The notes under the pieces are model-generated. The model did not search any database and was not told the origin of the DNA. It saw nothing but the letters and a program-made list of their open reading frames with translations. A program made the position numbers and the translations under genes. Source: Halomonas alkalicola (GTDB taxonomy: Bacteria; Pseudomonadota; Gammaproteobacteria; Pseudomonadales; Halomonadaceae). Taken from it: a stretch of DNA of 64,000 nt. Positions 26,463 to 36,658 of this stretch are shown in pieces. The DNA lies in the NCBI RefSeq assembly GCF_030704205.1, contig NZ_CP131913.1, forward strand, positions 1,240,001 through 1,304,000, in the 5' to 3' direction. The first letter of the stretch is position 1. Each line of letters opens with the position of its first letter.

Positions 26463-28232
26463 TCAGAAGGGCCAGATAAGCGGAATCAGCGTCAGGGCCA
26501 CCGCGGCGGTGATCAGGTTGAGCAGCCCGCCCACCCGCAGGAAGTCGCCGAAGCGGTAGCCTCCGGGCCCGTGCACCATCAGGTTGGTCTGGTAGCCGAT
26601 AGGCGTGAGGAAGCTCGCCGAGGCGGCGAACATCACCGCCACCACGAAGGGCATCGGGTTCACCCCCAGGCTCTCGGCGCTGGCCATCACCACCGGGAAG
26701 GTGATCACCGCGGCGGCGTTGTTGGTGACCAGCTCGGTCAGCAGCGCCACCAGCAGGTAGGTCCCGACCAGCAGCAGCAGCGGGTTGCCATCCGCCAGCG
26801 CCAGGGCCCCTCCGGCCAGGGCCGCCGCGGCCCCGGAGCTCTCCAGCGCCGCGCCTAGGCCAAAGGAGGCGGCGATGGTCAGCAGCACCTGGGTATCCAG
26901 CCCGCGCTTGGCGGCCCCCACCGAGCAGCAGCCGGTCAGCAGCACCATCGCCGCCCCCAGCATGGCCGCATTCATCATGCTCATCACCCCGAGGCTGGCC
27001 AGGGCCACCACGCCGGCCAGGATGCTCCAGGCCAGCCAGGCCTTCTCGTGAACGGGGCGTGCCGCCCCGTTGAGCTGGCTGATCAGCAGGAAGTCCCGCG
27101 ACTGGCGATGGCGCTCGATGAAGGGCGGGCGTGCCTCCAGCAGCAGCACGTCGGCGGGCTGCAGGCGCACCTGGCCGAGGTTGCCGGCGACCCGCTCGCC
27201 GCCGCGGCACACCGCCAGCACGGCGGCCCCGTAGAGGGTGCGGAAGTGGCCGTCGCGGATGCGCTGACCGACGAACTGGCACTGGCTGGAGACCACCGCC
27301 TCGACCAGGCGCCGCTCCTTGAAGTCCTTCTCCAGGCTCGACTCACCGTGGCGCGACGGCATCAGGCCGCGCACCTGCTGCAGCTCCACTGCCCCCTCGC
27401 TGGTGCCGGCGAACACCAGCCGGTCGCCGCCCTTGAGCCGTTCGCCGGGCCCCACCACGCTGACCACGTTGCCGTCGCGCTCGATCTCCACCAGGAACAG
27501 CTCCTGGATGTGGCGCAGCCCCGCCTCCTCCACCGTGCGATTGACCAGCGGCCCCTCCGGGTCGACCTCCATCTCGATGGTGAACTCGCGGGGGTTCTCG
27601 AAGGCCGCCGCCGCGCCGCGCCGCGCCGGCAACAGCCGCGGCCCCAGCAGGATCAGGTAGGCGAGGCCGATCACCGCCACCGGCACGCCCACCCAGGCGA
27701 GATCGAAGAGCCCCATGGCAAGCTCGGGCGAACGGTCCACCAGCAGGCCGTGCACCACTAGGTTGGTGCTGGTGCCGAACAGCGTGATGGTACCGCCGAG
27801 GATGGAGGCGAAGCTGAGCGGCATCAGCAGGCGGTGAGCCGGCACGCGCACGCGGCGACTCCAGCTCAGCACCGCGGGAATGTAGGTGGCCACCACCGGG
27901 GTGTTGTTGAGAAAGCCGCTCAGCGAGGCCACCGGCAGCAGCAGGCGCAGCAGCGCGCCGCTCTCGCGGCGAGGCCGGCCCAGCACATGGCGGATGATCA
28001 GGTCGATGCCGCCGGTCTGGCGGATGGCGGTGACCAGCACATACATGAAGGCCACGGTGAACAGGCCAGTGCTGGAGAAGCCGCCCAGCGCCTGGGACGG
28101 CTCGAGGATGCCGAGCGTCAGCAGCAGGATCACCGCGCCCAGCAGGACGATATCCGGCCCGAGCCGCGAGAAGGCCATCAGCGGAAAGACGGCGATCACG
28201 ACGGCGAGGGAGATCCAGGCGTCCAGGGGCAT
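26463..28232 (-). CDS. SLC13-type anion permease with two RCK_C domains
   Basis: A 589-residue inner-membrane transporter. Hydrophobic halves (residues ~1-195 and ~400-589) flank two TrkA_C/RCK_C domains in the middle (residues ~205-380, including EIERDGNVVSVVGPGERLKGG). This layout is common among bacterial SLC13 carriers proposed to take up sulfate or dicarboxylates with sodium. Typical intramembrane motifs are SGFLNNTPVVATYIP near residue 107 and TNNAAAVITFP near residue 498. The substrate is not defined by sequence. No partner gene is obvious. Confidence 0.88.
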   Translation of the reverse strand: MPLDAWISLAVVIAVFPLMAFSRLGPDIVLLGAVILLLTLGILEPSQALGGFSSTGLFTVAFMYVLVTAIRQTGGIDLIIRHVLGRPRRESGALLRLLLPVASLSGFLNNTPVVATYIPAVLSWSRRVRVPAHRLLMPLSFASILGGTITLFGTSTNLVVHGLLVDRSPELAMGLFDLAWVGVPVAVIGLAYLILLGPRLLPARRGAAAAFENPREFTIEMEVDPEGPLVNRTVEEAGLRHIQELFLVEIERDGNVVSVVGPGERLKGGDRLVFAGTSEGAVELQQVRGLMPSRHGESSLEKDFKERRLVEAVVSSQCQFVGQRIRDGHFRTLYGAAVLAVCRGGERVAGNLGQVRLQPADVLLLEARPPFIERHRQSRDFLLISQLNGAARPVHEKAWLAWSILAGVVALASLGVMSMMNAAMLGAAMVLLTGCCSVGAAKRGLDTQVLLTIAASFGLGAALESSGAAAALAGGALALADGNPLLLLVGTYLLVALLTELVTNNAAAVITFPVVMASAESLGVNPMPFVVAVMFAASASFLTPIGYQTNLMVHGPGGYRFGDFLRVGGLLNLITAAVALTLIPLIWPF

Positions 28233-28397
28233 GGCAGGTATCCGGTCAACGAGAGTACCCCTATTCTGCCGCCCGCCGATTATTCTAAAAAGTTCTTTGT
28301 GGAGCTTCTCTTATTCCACAAATAGCCATATCGATCCTACCTTTCTGCCTGAGCCGGCTCCCCGGTACGCTCCTCCCGGGCCAACTCGCGCACACGC

Positions 28398-28425
28398 AAA
28401 AGGGCCCGCACGTGGCGGGCCCTTT
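28398..28425 (-). terminator. terminator of the cold-shock gene
   Basis: A perfect 11-bp stem AAAGGGCCCGC with its complement and a 5-base loop, followed on the minus strand by a T run (CCCTTTTGC). The stem begins about 40 bases after the cspA-like stop. Confidence 0.8.
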
Positions 28426-28464
28426 CTCGACTCCCGAAGGAGTCACATCAGTGTCAGCTGGCGA

Positions 28465-28671
28465 TTAGCCGATGACCTTGATGTTGGAAGCCTGGAGGCC
28501 TTTCTTGCCCTGGGTGACGTCGAAGGAAACCTTCTGGCCGTCTTGCAGGGTCTTGAAGCCGTCAGCCTGGATCTCGGAGAAGTGAGCGAACAGGTCGTCG
28601 CCGTTGTCGTCCGGAGAAATGAAGCCGAAGCCCTTGGTGTCGTTGAACCACTTGACAGTACCGGTAGCCAT
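28465..28671 (-). CDS. cold-shock protein, CspA family
   Basis: A 68-residue single-domain RNA chaperone. The RNP motifs KGFGFIS and DLFAHFS are complete, with the N-terminal [25 protein letters not shown] gives the ribosome site. A ~200-base upstream spacer may include a long 5' leader, as in cold-inducible csp genes, and a strong terminator follows. Which csp paralogue it is cannot be told. Confidence 0.95.
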   Translation of the reverse strand: MATGTVKWFNDTKGFGFISPDDNGDDLFAHFSEIQADGFKTLQDGQKVSFDVTQGKKGLQASNIKVIG

Positions 28672-28871
28672 TATCGAATTCCTCTAATAGCAATTGATTT
28701 TCCGGGAAATACCCGAGTTGCAGTGGGTAGAACAAGAAACCTTTCACCGGGAAATCGATGCCATGAGCCTTCGATGACCACTTGCGATTTTCGACTTGCT
28801 AACCAACTGCGCACAGCTTGCGCCCTTCTCGGGCGCAGGTCAAACACTATTTGCCTTCGATGACGAGAAAG
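28672..28871 (-). other. upstream region / probable long leader of the cold-shock gene
   Basis: About 200 bases without a gene. It is AT-richer than its surroundings and contains a 7-bp hairpin TGCGCCC-TTCTC-GGGCGCA (28819-28837). That hairpin could end the upstream GMC oxidoreductase transcript, though no U tract follows. Csp genes often have long structured 5' leaders; that role is inferred here. Confidence 0.35.
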
Positions 28872-30521
28872 TTACTCCCCGGCCAGGATCCAGGCCGCGG
28901 CCTTCTCGGCGATCATCAGCGTCGGCGAGTTGGTGTTGCCGCTGGTGAGGGTGGGCATCACCCCGGCATCCACCACGCGCAGCCCCGCCACGCCGCGCAC
29001 CCGCAGGTGTGGGTCGACCACCGCCATGGGATCGTCGTCGCGCCCCATCCTGGTGGTGCCCACCGGATGGAAGATCGTGGTGCCGATATCCCCGGCCAGC
29101 CGCGCCAGGTCCTCGTCGCTCTGGAACTCGACGCCTGGCTTCACCTCCTCCGGCTGGTACTTCGCAAAGGCGGGCTGGGCGGCGATGCGCCGGGTGACCC
29201 GCAGCGAGTCCGCCGCCACCTTACGATCCTCCGGAGTGCTCAGGTAGTTGGGGGCGATGGCCGGCGCCTGGCGCGGGTCGCGGCTGGTGATGCGCACGGT
29301 GCCGCGGCTGGTGGGATTGAGGTTGCAGACGCTGGCCGTGATCGCCGGGAAGTCATGCAGCGGCTGCCCGAAGGCCGGCAGGCTCAGCGGCTGGACGTGG
29401 TACTCGATATTGGGATGCTCATAGGCCTCGGAGCTGTGTGTGAAGGCGCACAGCTGCGACGGCGCCATGCTCATGGGCCCGGTGCGCTTGAGGACATACT
29501 CCAGGCCGATCTTCGCCTTGCCCACCAGGGAGTTGGCCATGGTATTGAGGGTCTTCGCCCCCGTGACGCGATAGACCGAACGGATCTGCAGGTGGTCCTG
29601 CAGGTTCTCCCCCACCCCGGGCAGGTCTACCACCACCGGGATGTCGTGCTCGGCGAGCAGCGCCGCCGGGCCGATGCCCGAGAGCTGCAGCAGCTGGGGC
29701 GAGCCGATCGCTCCGGCGGCGAGGATCACCTCTCGGGCCACACGGGCCACGACCTCGGCGCCGCCCCGCTCGACGCGCACGCCGGTGCAGCGCGGCTCGC
29801 CACTCTCCCCACGCTGGAGCTCGAGCCCCAGCACCTGACTGGAGTGCCAGAGGGTCAGGTTGCCGCGGGTCTCAGCCCCGCGCAGGAAGGCCTTGGAGGT
29901 GTTCCAGCGCCATCCCTTGCGCTGGTTGACCTCGAAGTAGTCGACCCCCTCGTTGTCGCCGCGGTTGAAGTCCCGGGTACGCGGGATGCCAGCCTCCACC
30001 GCTGCGGTGGCGAAGTCGTCGAGCACCTGCCAGCTGAGGCGCTGCTTCTCGACCCGCCACTCGCCGCCGTGGCCGTGGAAGTCGCGATGGGCGGCGTCGG
30101 CGTCGCCCCCCGCATCCAGGCGGTGGTGGTCCTCATGCTTCATGAAGTCCGCCAGGCAGTTCTCCCAGCGCCAGGCGGACTCGCCGGTGAACTCGGCCCA
30201 GCCGTCGTAGTCGCGGGCCTGGCCGCGGATATAGAGCATCCCGTTGATGCTCGAGCAGCCGCCCAGGGTCTTGCCCCGCGGGTAGATCAGCGAGCGGCCG
30301 TTGAGCCCCGGGTCGGGCTCGGTGCGAAAGCGCCAGTCGGTGCGGGGGTTGTCGATGCAGTAGAGATAGCCCACCGGGATATGGATCCAGTGGTAGTTGT
30401 CGCGGCCGCCCGCCTCGATCAGCAGCACCCGGTTGGCCGGATCGGCGCTCAGGCGGTTGGCCAGCAGGCAGCCGGCGGTGCCGGCCCCCACCACGATATA
30501 GTCGAATTCCTGATCAGCCAT
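28872..30521 (-). CDS. GMC family oxidoreductase (choline/alcohol dehydrogenase type)
   Basis: A 549-residue FAD enzyme. The N-terminal Rossmann motif is VGAGTAGCLLANRLS at residue ~10. The GMC signature region GKTLGGCSSINGMLYIRG lies near residue 85, the second signature AAGAIGSPQLLQLSGIG near residue 265, and the catalytic His region is in TTIFHPVGTTRMG near residue 490. The family includes BetA choline dehydrogenase and broad alcohol dehydrogenases. No betB or betI gene is adjacent, so choline as the substrate is not supported. Methylmalonate-semialdehyde dehydrogenase lies upstream on the same strand, separated by a REP pair. Confidence 0.87.
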   Translation of the reverse strand: MADQEFDYIVVGAGTAGCLLANRLSADPANRVLLIEAGGRDNYHWIHIPVGYLYCIDNPRTDWRFRTEPDPGLNGRSLIYPRGKTLGGCSSINGMLYIRGQARDYDGWAEFTGESAWRWENCLADFMKHEDHHRLDAGGDADAAHRDFHGHGGEWRVEKQRLSWQVLDDFATAAVEAGIPRTRDFNRGDNEGVDYFEVNQRKGWRWNTSKAFLRGAETRGNLTLWHSSQVLGLELQRGESGEPRCTGVRVERGGAEVVARVAREVILAAGAIGSPQLLQLSGIGPAALLAEHDIPVVVDLPGVGENLQDHLQIRSVYRVTGAKTLNTMANSLVGKAKIGLEYVLKRTGPMSMAPSQLCAFTHSSEAYEHPNIEYHVQPLSLPAFGQPLHDFPAITASVCNLNPTSRGTVRITSRDPRQAPAIAPNYLSTPEDRKVAADSLRVTRRIAAQPAFAKYQPEEVKPGVEFQSDEDLARLAGDIGTTIFHPVGTTRMGRDDDPMAVVDPHLRVRGVAGLRVVDAGVMPTLTSGNTNSPTLMIAEKAAAWILAGE

Positions 30522-30605
30522 GGCGTGATCTCACTGCGGCAAATGGTGGCTCGTGCTGCTTATTTCGCAAACTGGCATGAGCCTTGGTTGAGGCTGAGAA
30601 CTTCT

Positions 30606-30727
30606 TGTGGGAGCTGGGCTTTGCCCGGCGAATGGAGGCCGAAGGACTCCTGGCGGAAGATGCCAACCTCACCAACACCGCCGGGGCGCCTGCGGCGCCA
30701 TTCGCCCGGGGGACCCGGGCTCCCACA
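30606..30727. repeat. inverted REP pair (REPIN)
   Basis: Two 30-base REP units face each other: TGTGGGAGCTGGGCTTTGCC... at 30606-30635 and its inverted relative at 30698-30727, both ending in GCGAATGG. They resemble the Pseudomonas-type REP beginning TGTGGGAGC. The pair fills most of the 236-base gap between the GMC oxidoreductase and mmsA and may act as a transcript-end structure. Confidence 0.75.
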
Positions 30728-30757
30728 GGGCAGTTTCACGCTAGCCTGCGAAAAACC

Positions 30758-32269
<1,512 letters not shown>

Positions 32270-32450
32270 GGTGGTCTCGTCTCGTCGTTGTCGGAATGAG
32301 GGGCAGACGTCCACTGTCCGTGACAGGAAGCGACGGATGCGCGCCTGTTTGGCACTAGACTAGCCCCGGCGCCACCCGAATCAATTGAGTAATTCAAAAC
32401 CAGGATATAAGCTCTACTAATATCATGCCATGACAACGAGAGGCCTCCCC

Positions 32451-33371
32451 ATGCAGGACCTTCAGACCCTGCGCGCCTTCGTTGCGGTCGCCCACGAAGG
32501 CAGCGTCTCCCGGGCCGCCGAGCGCCTCCACCTCACCCAGCCGGCAGTGAGCCTCAAGCTCAAGCAGTTCCAGGCCAACCTGGAGCTCACCCTCTTCCGT
32601 CGCCGCCCCCAGGGGCTGGCGCTGACCGAAGACGGCCAGGCGCTGCTGCCCGCCGCCCAGAAGGCGCTGGCCGCGGTGGCTGCCTTCGAGGAGCAGGCCC
32701 GCGCCCTGCACAGCACCCTGCGCGGGAGGCTGAAGATCGGCACCATCGTCGACCCCGAGTTCATCCGCCTGGGCGCCTTCCTGCACCGCCTGGTGGAGCG
32801 CGCCCCGCAGCTCGAGACGGAGCTCTCCCACGGCATGAGCGGCAGCGTGCTGGAGCGGGTCCGCCGCGGCGAACTCGACGTGGGCTTCTATCTCGCCCCG
32901 CCGGGTGAAGGCCCCGGCGAGGCCGCCGACGAGATCGTCCACCGCGAGCTCACCCAATTCCACTACCACGTGATCGCCCCGGCCGGCTGGGGCAGCCGCC
33001 TGGCCGGTACCGACTGGGAGCGGCTCGCCCGGCTGCCGTGGATCGTCACCCCGCAAGACTCCGTGCATCACCGCCTGCTGCACGGCGTGCTCGACCCGCT
33101 GGAGCTCGTCCCCAACGGGGTCGCCCAGGTGGATCAGGAAGCCTGCATGCTCGACCTGGTGCGCGCCGGGGTGGGCCTGAGCCTCGCCCGGGACGCCCTG
33201 GCCATGACCGAGCGCCAGGAGCGTGGCCTCGCCGTGGCCGAGGGGATCCGCCTGCCCTGCGCGCTCTGCTTCATCTGGCGGCGCGACCGCGGCGAGGAAG
33301 CGGTGATCGCCGAGGCCCTGGCGGTGCTGGAGCGAGTCTGGGGGGAGCCCCTGAGCCAAACCGTCACTTGA
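32451..33371 (+). CDS. LysR-type transcriptional regulator
   Basis: A 306-residue regulator with an N-terminal winged helix-turn-helix (LRAFVAVAHEGSVSRAAERL, then LTQPAVSLKLKQ) and a C-terminal effector-binding domain. The ATG at 32451 follows GAGAGG; a second ATG 7 codons upstream has no better site. It is divergent from mmsA across ~180 bases, the usual LysR arrangement, so mmsA is the likely target. The effector is unknown. Confidence 0.9.
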   Translation: MQDLQTLRAFVAVAHEGSVSRAAERLHLTQPAVSLKLKQFQANLELTLFRRRPQGLALTEDGQALLPAAQKALAAVAAFEEQARALHSTLRGRLKIGTIVDPEFIRLGAFLHRLVERAPQLETELSHGMSGSVLERVRRGELDVGFYLAPPGEGPGEAADEIVHRELTQFHYHVIAPAGWGSRLAGTDWERLARLPWIVTPQDSVHHRLLHGVLDPLELVPNGVAQVDQEACMLDLVRAGVGLSLARDALAMTERQERGLAVAEGIRLPCALCFIWRRDRGEEAVIAEALAVLERVWGEPLSQTVT

Positions 33372-33472
33372 CCGCGGTCAAGGGCATGAACCATGTTGGA
33401 TGGCGTGAGTAGTGAAAGATGAATCGCGGGGCCGGCATGGCTTCGCGCAGTCAGCCACGCAGGGAGCCGGCC

Positions 33473-33988
33473 ATGCTGTTCATCGACACACCCCGCAACA
33501 CGCTGCACCTCGCCGAGGCCGCGCGCTTCGCCGGCGGCAACGATGCGGCCTTCCGGCTACGCCTGCGCCAGGAGGCCTCCCGCTTCTACCTGGAGCTCAG
33601 GGAGCTTACGCCCAGTGCCGGACAGTACGCCGAGGCCGCCCGCTTCATGAGCGATATCAGCGGCCTGGCACTGACCCCGCAGCATGCCCGCGACCTCCTG
33701 CTGCTCTATCCCCATGCCCGCATCCGCCTGGCGGCCTTCCGCTCCAGCCAGGATCTCGAGGTGCGCGAGAGCCTCGCCTTCGCCCTGGCCCATTTCCTGC
33801 TGGGCTGCCGCTGGCCTGCCGCCAACGACCGCGTCGACGGCGAGCGCTTCCTGGCCCTGCTTCAGGAGCAGGCCCGGGCACTGGGCTTCCCCTGCCATGA
33901 AGAGGGGCCGACGATGCCCTACACCGCCGGCCCCATCGCCGATGATCACGAGGCCCTGCTGGCCTCCCTCGGCTCACCGGCGGGGTAA
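33473..33988 (+). CDS. hypothetical protein
   Basis: A 171-residue protein that is not recognised. The start at MLFIDTPRN follows AGGGAG. It is helical in character, with charged segments and no signal peptide or membrane helix. Codon use resembles its neighbours, so it looks like a real chromosomal gene. It follows the LysR gene by ~100 bases and converges on nnrU. No function is assigned. Confidence 0.7.
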   Translation: MLFIDTPRNTLHLAEAARFAGGNDAAFRLRLRQEASRFYLELRELTPSAGQYAEAARFMSDISGLALTPQHARDLLLLYPHARIRLAAFRSSQDLEVRESLAFALAHFLLGCRWPAANDRVDGERFLALLQEQARALGFPCHEEGPTMPYTAGPIADDHEALLASLGSPAG

Positions 33989-33998
33989 GCCGAGGCGG

Positions 33999-34565
33999 TC
34001 ACATCACCGGCACGCCGGTGACCCAGACGTGCAGATGGAAGGCAAACAGATAGTAGGCGACCAGACCCGCCACCACAGTGATGGCCGTACGCACCGCGCT
34101 CGCCGCCTGGGCCGGCGGTGCTGGGCGACGGCGCGCGGCGCGGAAGTCGAACACCGCCCAGAGCAGGAAGGCGCCGAAGAAAACGATGTCGCCGAGCCGG
34201 CCGTTGGCCAGCAGGTGGGAGAAAGCCCACAGCTTCACCGCGATGATCATCGGGTGGCCCAGCTTCGCCTTGAGGTGGTTGCCCGGCACATAGGCCGCCA
34301 CCAGCAGGATGAAGGCGGGAATCATCAGCAGCGACACGGCGTGGCGCAGCCCCACCGGCGGAAACCACACCCAGGTGGGCGACAGGCGCATCTGGCCATA
34401 GCCCCAGATCGCCAGCGCCAGGCCGACGATCGAGACCACCGAGTAGGCAGCCTTCCAGGGCAGCTCGCCCATCTGGGCGATCCTGGCGCTGCGCCAGTCG
34501 TCGGCGGCGATGCGCACCGAGTGAACCCCCAGGAAGATCAAGAGGCCGAGTATCATCACGGTCAT
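33999..34565 (-). CDS. NnrU family membrane protein
   Basis: A 188-residue polytopic protein with about five hydrophobic segments and the NnrU-family stretch GHPMIIAVKLWAFSHLLANG near residue 105. NnrU is linked to nitric oxide or denitrification clusters in some bacteria. Its homologues (e.g. plant Z-ISO) use haem in isomerisation, but the reaction here is unknown. No denitrification gene is near. Confidence 0.85.
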   Translation of the reverse strand: MTVMILGLLIFLGVHSVRIAADDWRSARIAQMGELPWKAAYSVVSIVGLALAIWGYGQMRLSPTWVWFPPVGLRHAVSLLMIPAFILLVAAYVPGNHLKAKLGHPMIIAVKLWAFSHLLANGRLGDIVFFGAFLLWAVFDFRAARRRPAPPAQAASAVRTAITVVAGLVAYYLFAFHLHVWVTGVPVM

Positions 34566-34672
34566 GGCAGAGACTCCATCAGCAGAAAGTGAACAGGCCG
34601 CCAGACTACCGCACCCGCATGACCACGTCGCGCTCCTTCCCCCCTTAGACTTTCGCCGCCTGCCGACGCATC

Positions 34673-35290
34673 ATGGAAGCTTCCTTTTCCACCACCGGCT
34701 GCACGACGACCATGGCCCTGGACACCACCGCCCTCAACCGCCAGATGACCCACTTCGACGGCCACGACGAGATCTGGCTGTTCGGCTACGGCTCGCTGAT
34801 CTGGAAGGTCGACTTCGCCTATCTGGAGCGGCGCCCGGCGTTCATCCACGGCTGGTCGCGGCGCTTCTGGCAGGGCTCCCACGACCATCGCGGCACCCCG
34901 GAGGCGCCTGGCCGGGTGGCCACCCTGGTGCGCGACCCCGGGGCGGTGTGCCACGGCATGGCCTACCGCATCACCCCGGAGGTACTCGCCCCGCTGGATG
35001 TGCGCGAGAAGAACGGCTACCTGCGCGAGGTCATCACCCTCTGCTTCGACGACCCGGCCGGCGGCCGCGCCGAGGGGCTGGTCTACCTGGCCACCGAGGA
35101 CAACGCCGCCTTCCTCGGCGACGCCCCGCTCGAGGCCATCGCCGAGCAGATCGCCCGGGCCCACGGCCCCAGCGGCGCCAACCGCGACTACCTGCTCCAC
35201 CTGGCCGACGCGCTGCAGGCGCTTGGCGTGGAGGATCCCCACGTCTCCGGGCTGGCGCAGCGCCTGCCAGGCACTCAGGACGACCCCTGA
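34673..35290 (+). CDS. chaC: glutathione-specific gamma-glutamylcyclotransferase ChaC
   Basis: A 205-residue cytoplasmic enzyme cleaving glutathione to 5-oxoproline and Cys-Gly. The family motif LFGYGSLIWK lies near residue 37 and REKNGYLREVIT near 112, the latter carrying the catalytic acidic residue region. The start is uncertain: ATG 34673 gives a longer N-terminus than usual, and ATG 34712 (MALDTTALN) is an alternative. Its 3' end overlaps the convergent pgpA gene by 16 bases. Confidence 0.9.
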   Translation: MEASFSTTGCTTTMALDTTALNRQMTHFDGHDEIWLFGYGSLIWKVDFAYLERRPAFIHGWSRRFWQGSHDHRGTPEAPGRVATLVRDPGAVCHGMAYRITPEVLAPLDVREKNGYLREVITLCFDDPAGGRAEGLVYLATEDNAAFLGDAPLEAIAEQIARAHGPSGANRDYLLHLADALQALGVEDPHVSGLAQRLPGTQDDP

Positions 35291-35745
35291 CGCCGCCACA
35301 GTGCGAGGCCGCCCGCCATCACCAGCCAGGTCATGGCGGCGGCCACGATGTCATCGAGCACGATGCCGGCGCCGCCGGGCACCGCCTCGGCCAGGGTCAC
35401 CGGCGGCGGCTTGGTGCTGTCGAACACCCGGTAGACCACGAAGGCGGAGGCCATCGCCCAGGGCGCTCGCGCCCCTGCCTGGCCCAGTACCGCCACCGGG
35501 AAGGCGACGATCTCGTCGAGCACGATGCGTCCGTCGTCCTTGGCGGCAAGCGCCTGCTCGGCCAGGTGGCAGACCGGCACCGCCGCCAGCAGCAGCGCCA
35601 GGGTGACGCCCGCCTGCACGCGGCGGGTGCGCCCCAGCAGCCACCAGGCCAGCGGCAGGCCGAGCAGTGAGCCCACCGTGCCCGAAGCCCAGGGCGAGAG
35701 CCCCAGGCCGAAGCCGGTGGCCAGCGTCATCAGCGCCGCTTCCAT
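35275..35745 (-). CDS. pgpA: phosphatidylglycerophosphatase A
   Basis: A 156-residue inner-membrane phosphatase removing phosphate from PGP to make phosphatidylglycerol. Conserved motifs are ATGFGLGLSPWASGTVGS near residue 8, DGRIVLDEIVAFPV near 70 and GAGIVLDDIVAA near 125, with the metal-binding acidic residues. It normally sits downstream of thiL, but here the upstream gene is a DUF533 protein whose stop overlaps its start (TGATG), so the two are coupled. Confidence 0.93.
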   Translation of the reverse strand: MEAALMTLATGFGLGLSPWASGTVGSLLGLPLAWWLLGRTRRVQAGVTLALLLAAVPVCHLAEQALAAKDDGRIVLDEIVAFPVAVLGQAGARAPWAMASAFVVYRVFDSTKPPPVTLAEAVPGGAGIVLDDIVAAAMTWLVMAGGLALWRRQGSS

Positions 35746-36495
35746 CAGCCGGCCTCGCGCGCCTGGTGCTCCAGCGCCGCGGTGACCTCACCGGGCAGCG
35801 CCAGGGCCTGGCCGAGCTGGTCGAGCCAGGCGCGCTCCATGGCATTCTGCTCGTCGACCACCGCCACGCTGATCAGGTACATCTCGCGGGCCGCCTGGGG
35901 CGAATCGACCCGGCGAGCCAGGGCCTCGGCATCCAGCGGTGCCGCCAGCTGGCGCTCCACCCAGGCGTGCAGCTCCTGGTCCGCACCCAGGGCATCGATC
36001 TGCTGGGTGATCAGCGCCCGCTCCTGGTCGTCGATATGGCCATCGGCACGGGCCGCCATGATCATCGCCTGCAGCAGCTCCAGGCTGCGCCGCTCGCGGG
36101 CCTCACCGCCCAGGCGCTCCACCGGCTCGCCCTCGGCGGGCGACTCGCCGCCCGGCCCGCGCGAGTTCTGCCAGGCCTTCCAGGCCAGCGCGCCCACTCC
36201 GGCGATGGCGCCGTACTTGAGCGCCTTGCCGCCCAGCTTGCGGCCACGCTTGGAGCCGACCAGCAGCCCCAGGGCGCCGCCGCCCAGCAGGCTCTTGACG
36301 TCCAGCCCCGAGCCCCGAGCCACCGCCCTGCCCGGCTGCGCCCCCCTCGCCGCCACCGCCCAGCTGGCGCGAGAGCCCATCCAGCATGCCCTTGATATCC
36401 AGGCCCGAACCGCCCTGGCTCCCGCTGCCGCCCTGACGGCCCGACTGGCCACCGGCCTGCTGCATCAGCTGTTCCAGTATCCTGCTGGCATTCAT
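35745..36495 (-). pseudogene. DUF533/TerB-like membrane-associated protein, frameshifted by a 7-bp duplication
   Basis: The protein begins MNASRILEQLMQQ with Gly/Ser/Gln-rich repeats, then a glycine-rich hydrophobic segment (ALGLLVGSKRGRKLGG, ALKYGAIAGVGALAWKA) and a C-terminal TerB-like helical domain (AMIMAARADGHIDDQERALI). Two consecutive CTCGGGG copies put the N-terminal and main parts in different frames. Removing one copy restores GGSGLDVKSLLGGG, which mirrors an earlier GGSGLDIKGML repeat in the same protein. AGGAG precedes the start. The function of the family is unknown. Confidence 0.82.
36306..36319. repeat. 7-bp tandem duplication breaking the DUF533 frame
   Basis: CCCCGAG occurs twice in tandem (CTCGGGG on the coding strand). 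Because 7 is not a multiple of 3, one extra copy shifts the frame by one. It could arise or be lost by strand slippage. Confidence 0.9.
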
Positions 36496-36658
36496 CGCAT
36501 GCTCCTCGTCAGTATCACCCTGGAAGGGGTGCCTGGATGGACTCTATCCCAGCCGCCGGGGTTCGGTAAGCGTTTCCCTCGCGGGGTCGGCGACGGCTTC
36601 GACAAGCGTCTCACGGCGACGCATCATGGGGGGCTCAGCCAACCCGGAGCCGCCCACC

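Noticed and set aside
28296..28322. 8-bp inverted repeat TTTGTGGA/TCCACAAA upstream of the SLC13 gene as terminator
   Set aside because: AT-rich short stem with a 11-base loop and no U tract on either strand; at most a weak operator.
28872..30521. Calling the GMC oxidoreductase BetA for glycine betaine synthesis
   Set aside because: No betB, betI or choline transporter is adjacent and the sequence differs from BetA at the N-terminus; the family is too broad for this call.
33999..34565. NnrU as evidence for denitrification
   Set aside because: No nitrite, nitric oxide or nitrous oxide reductase gene is in the window; the nitrate genes here are assimilatory.
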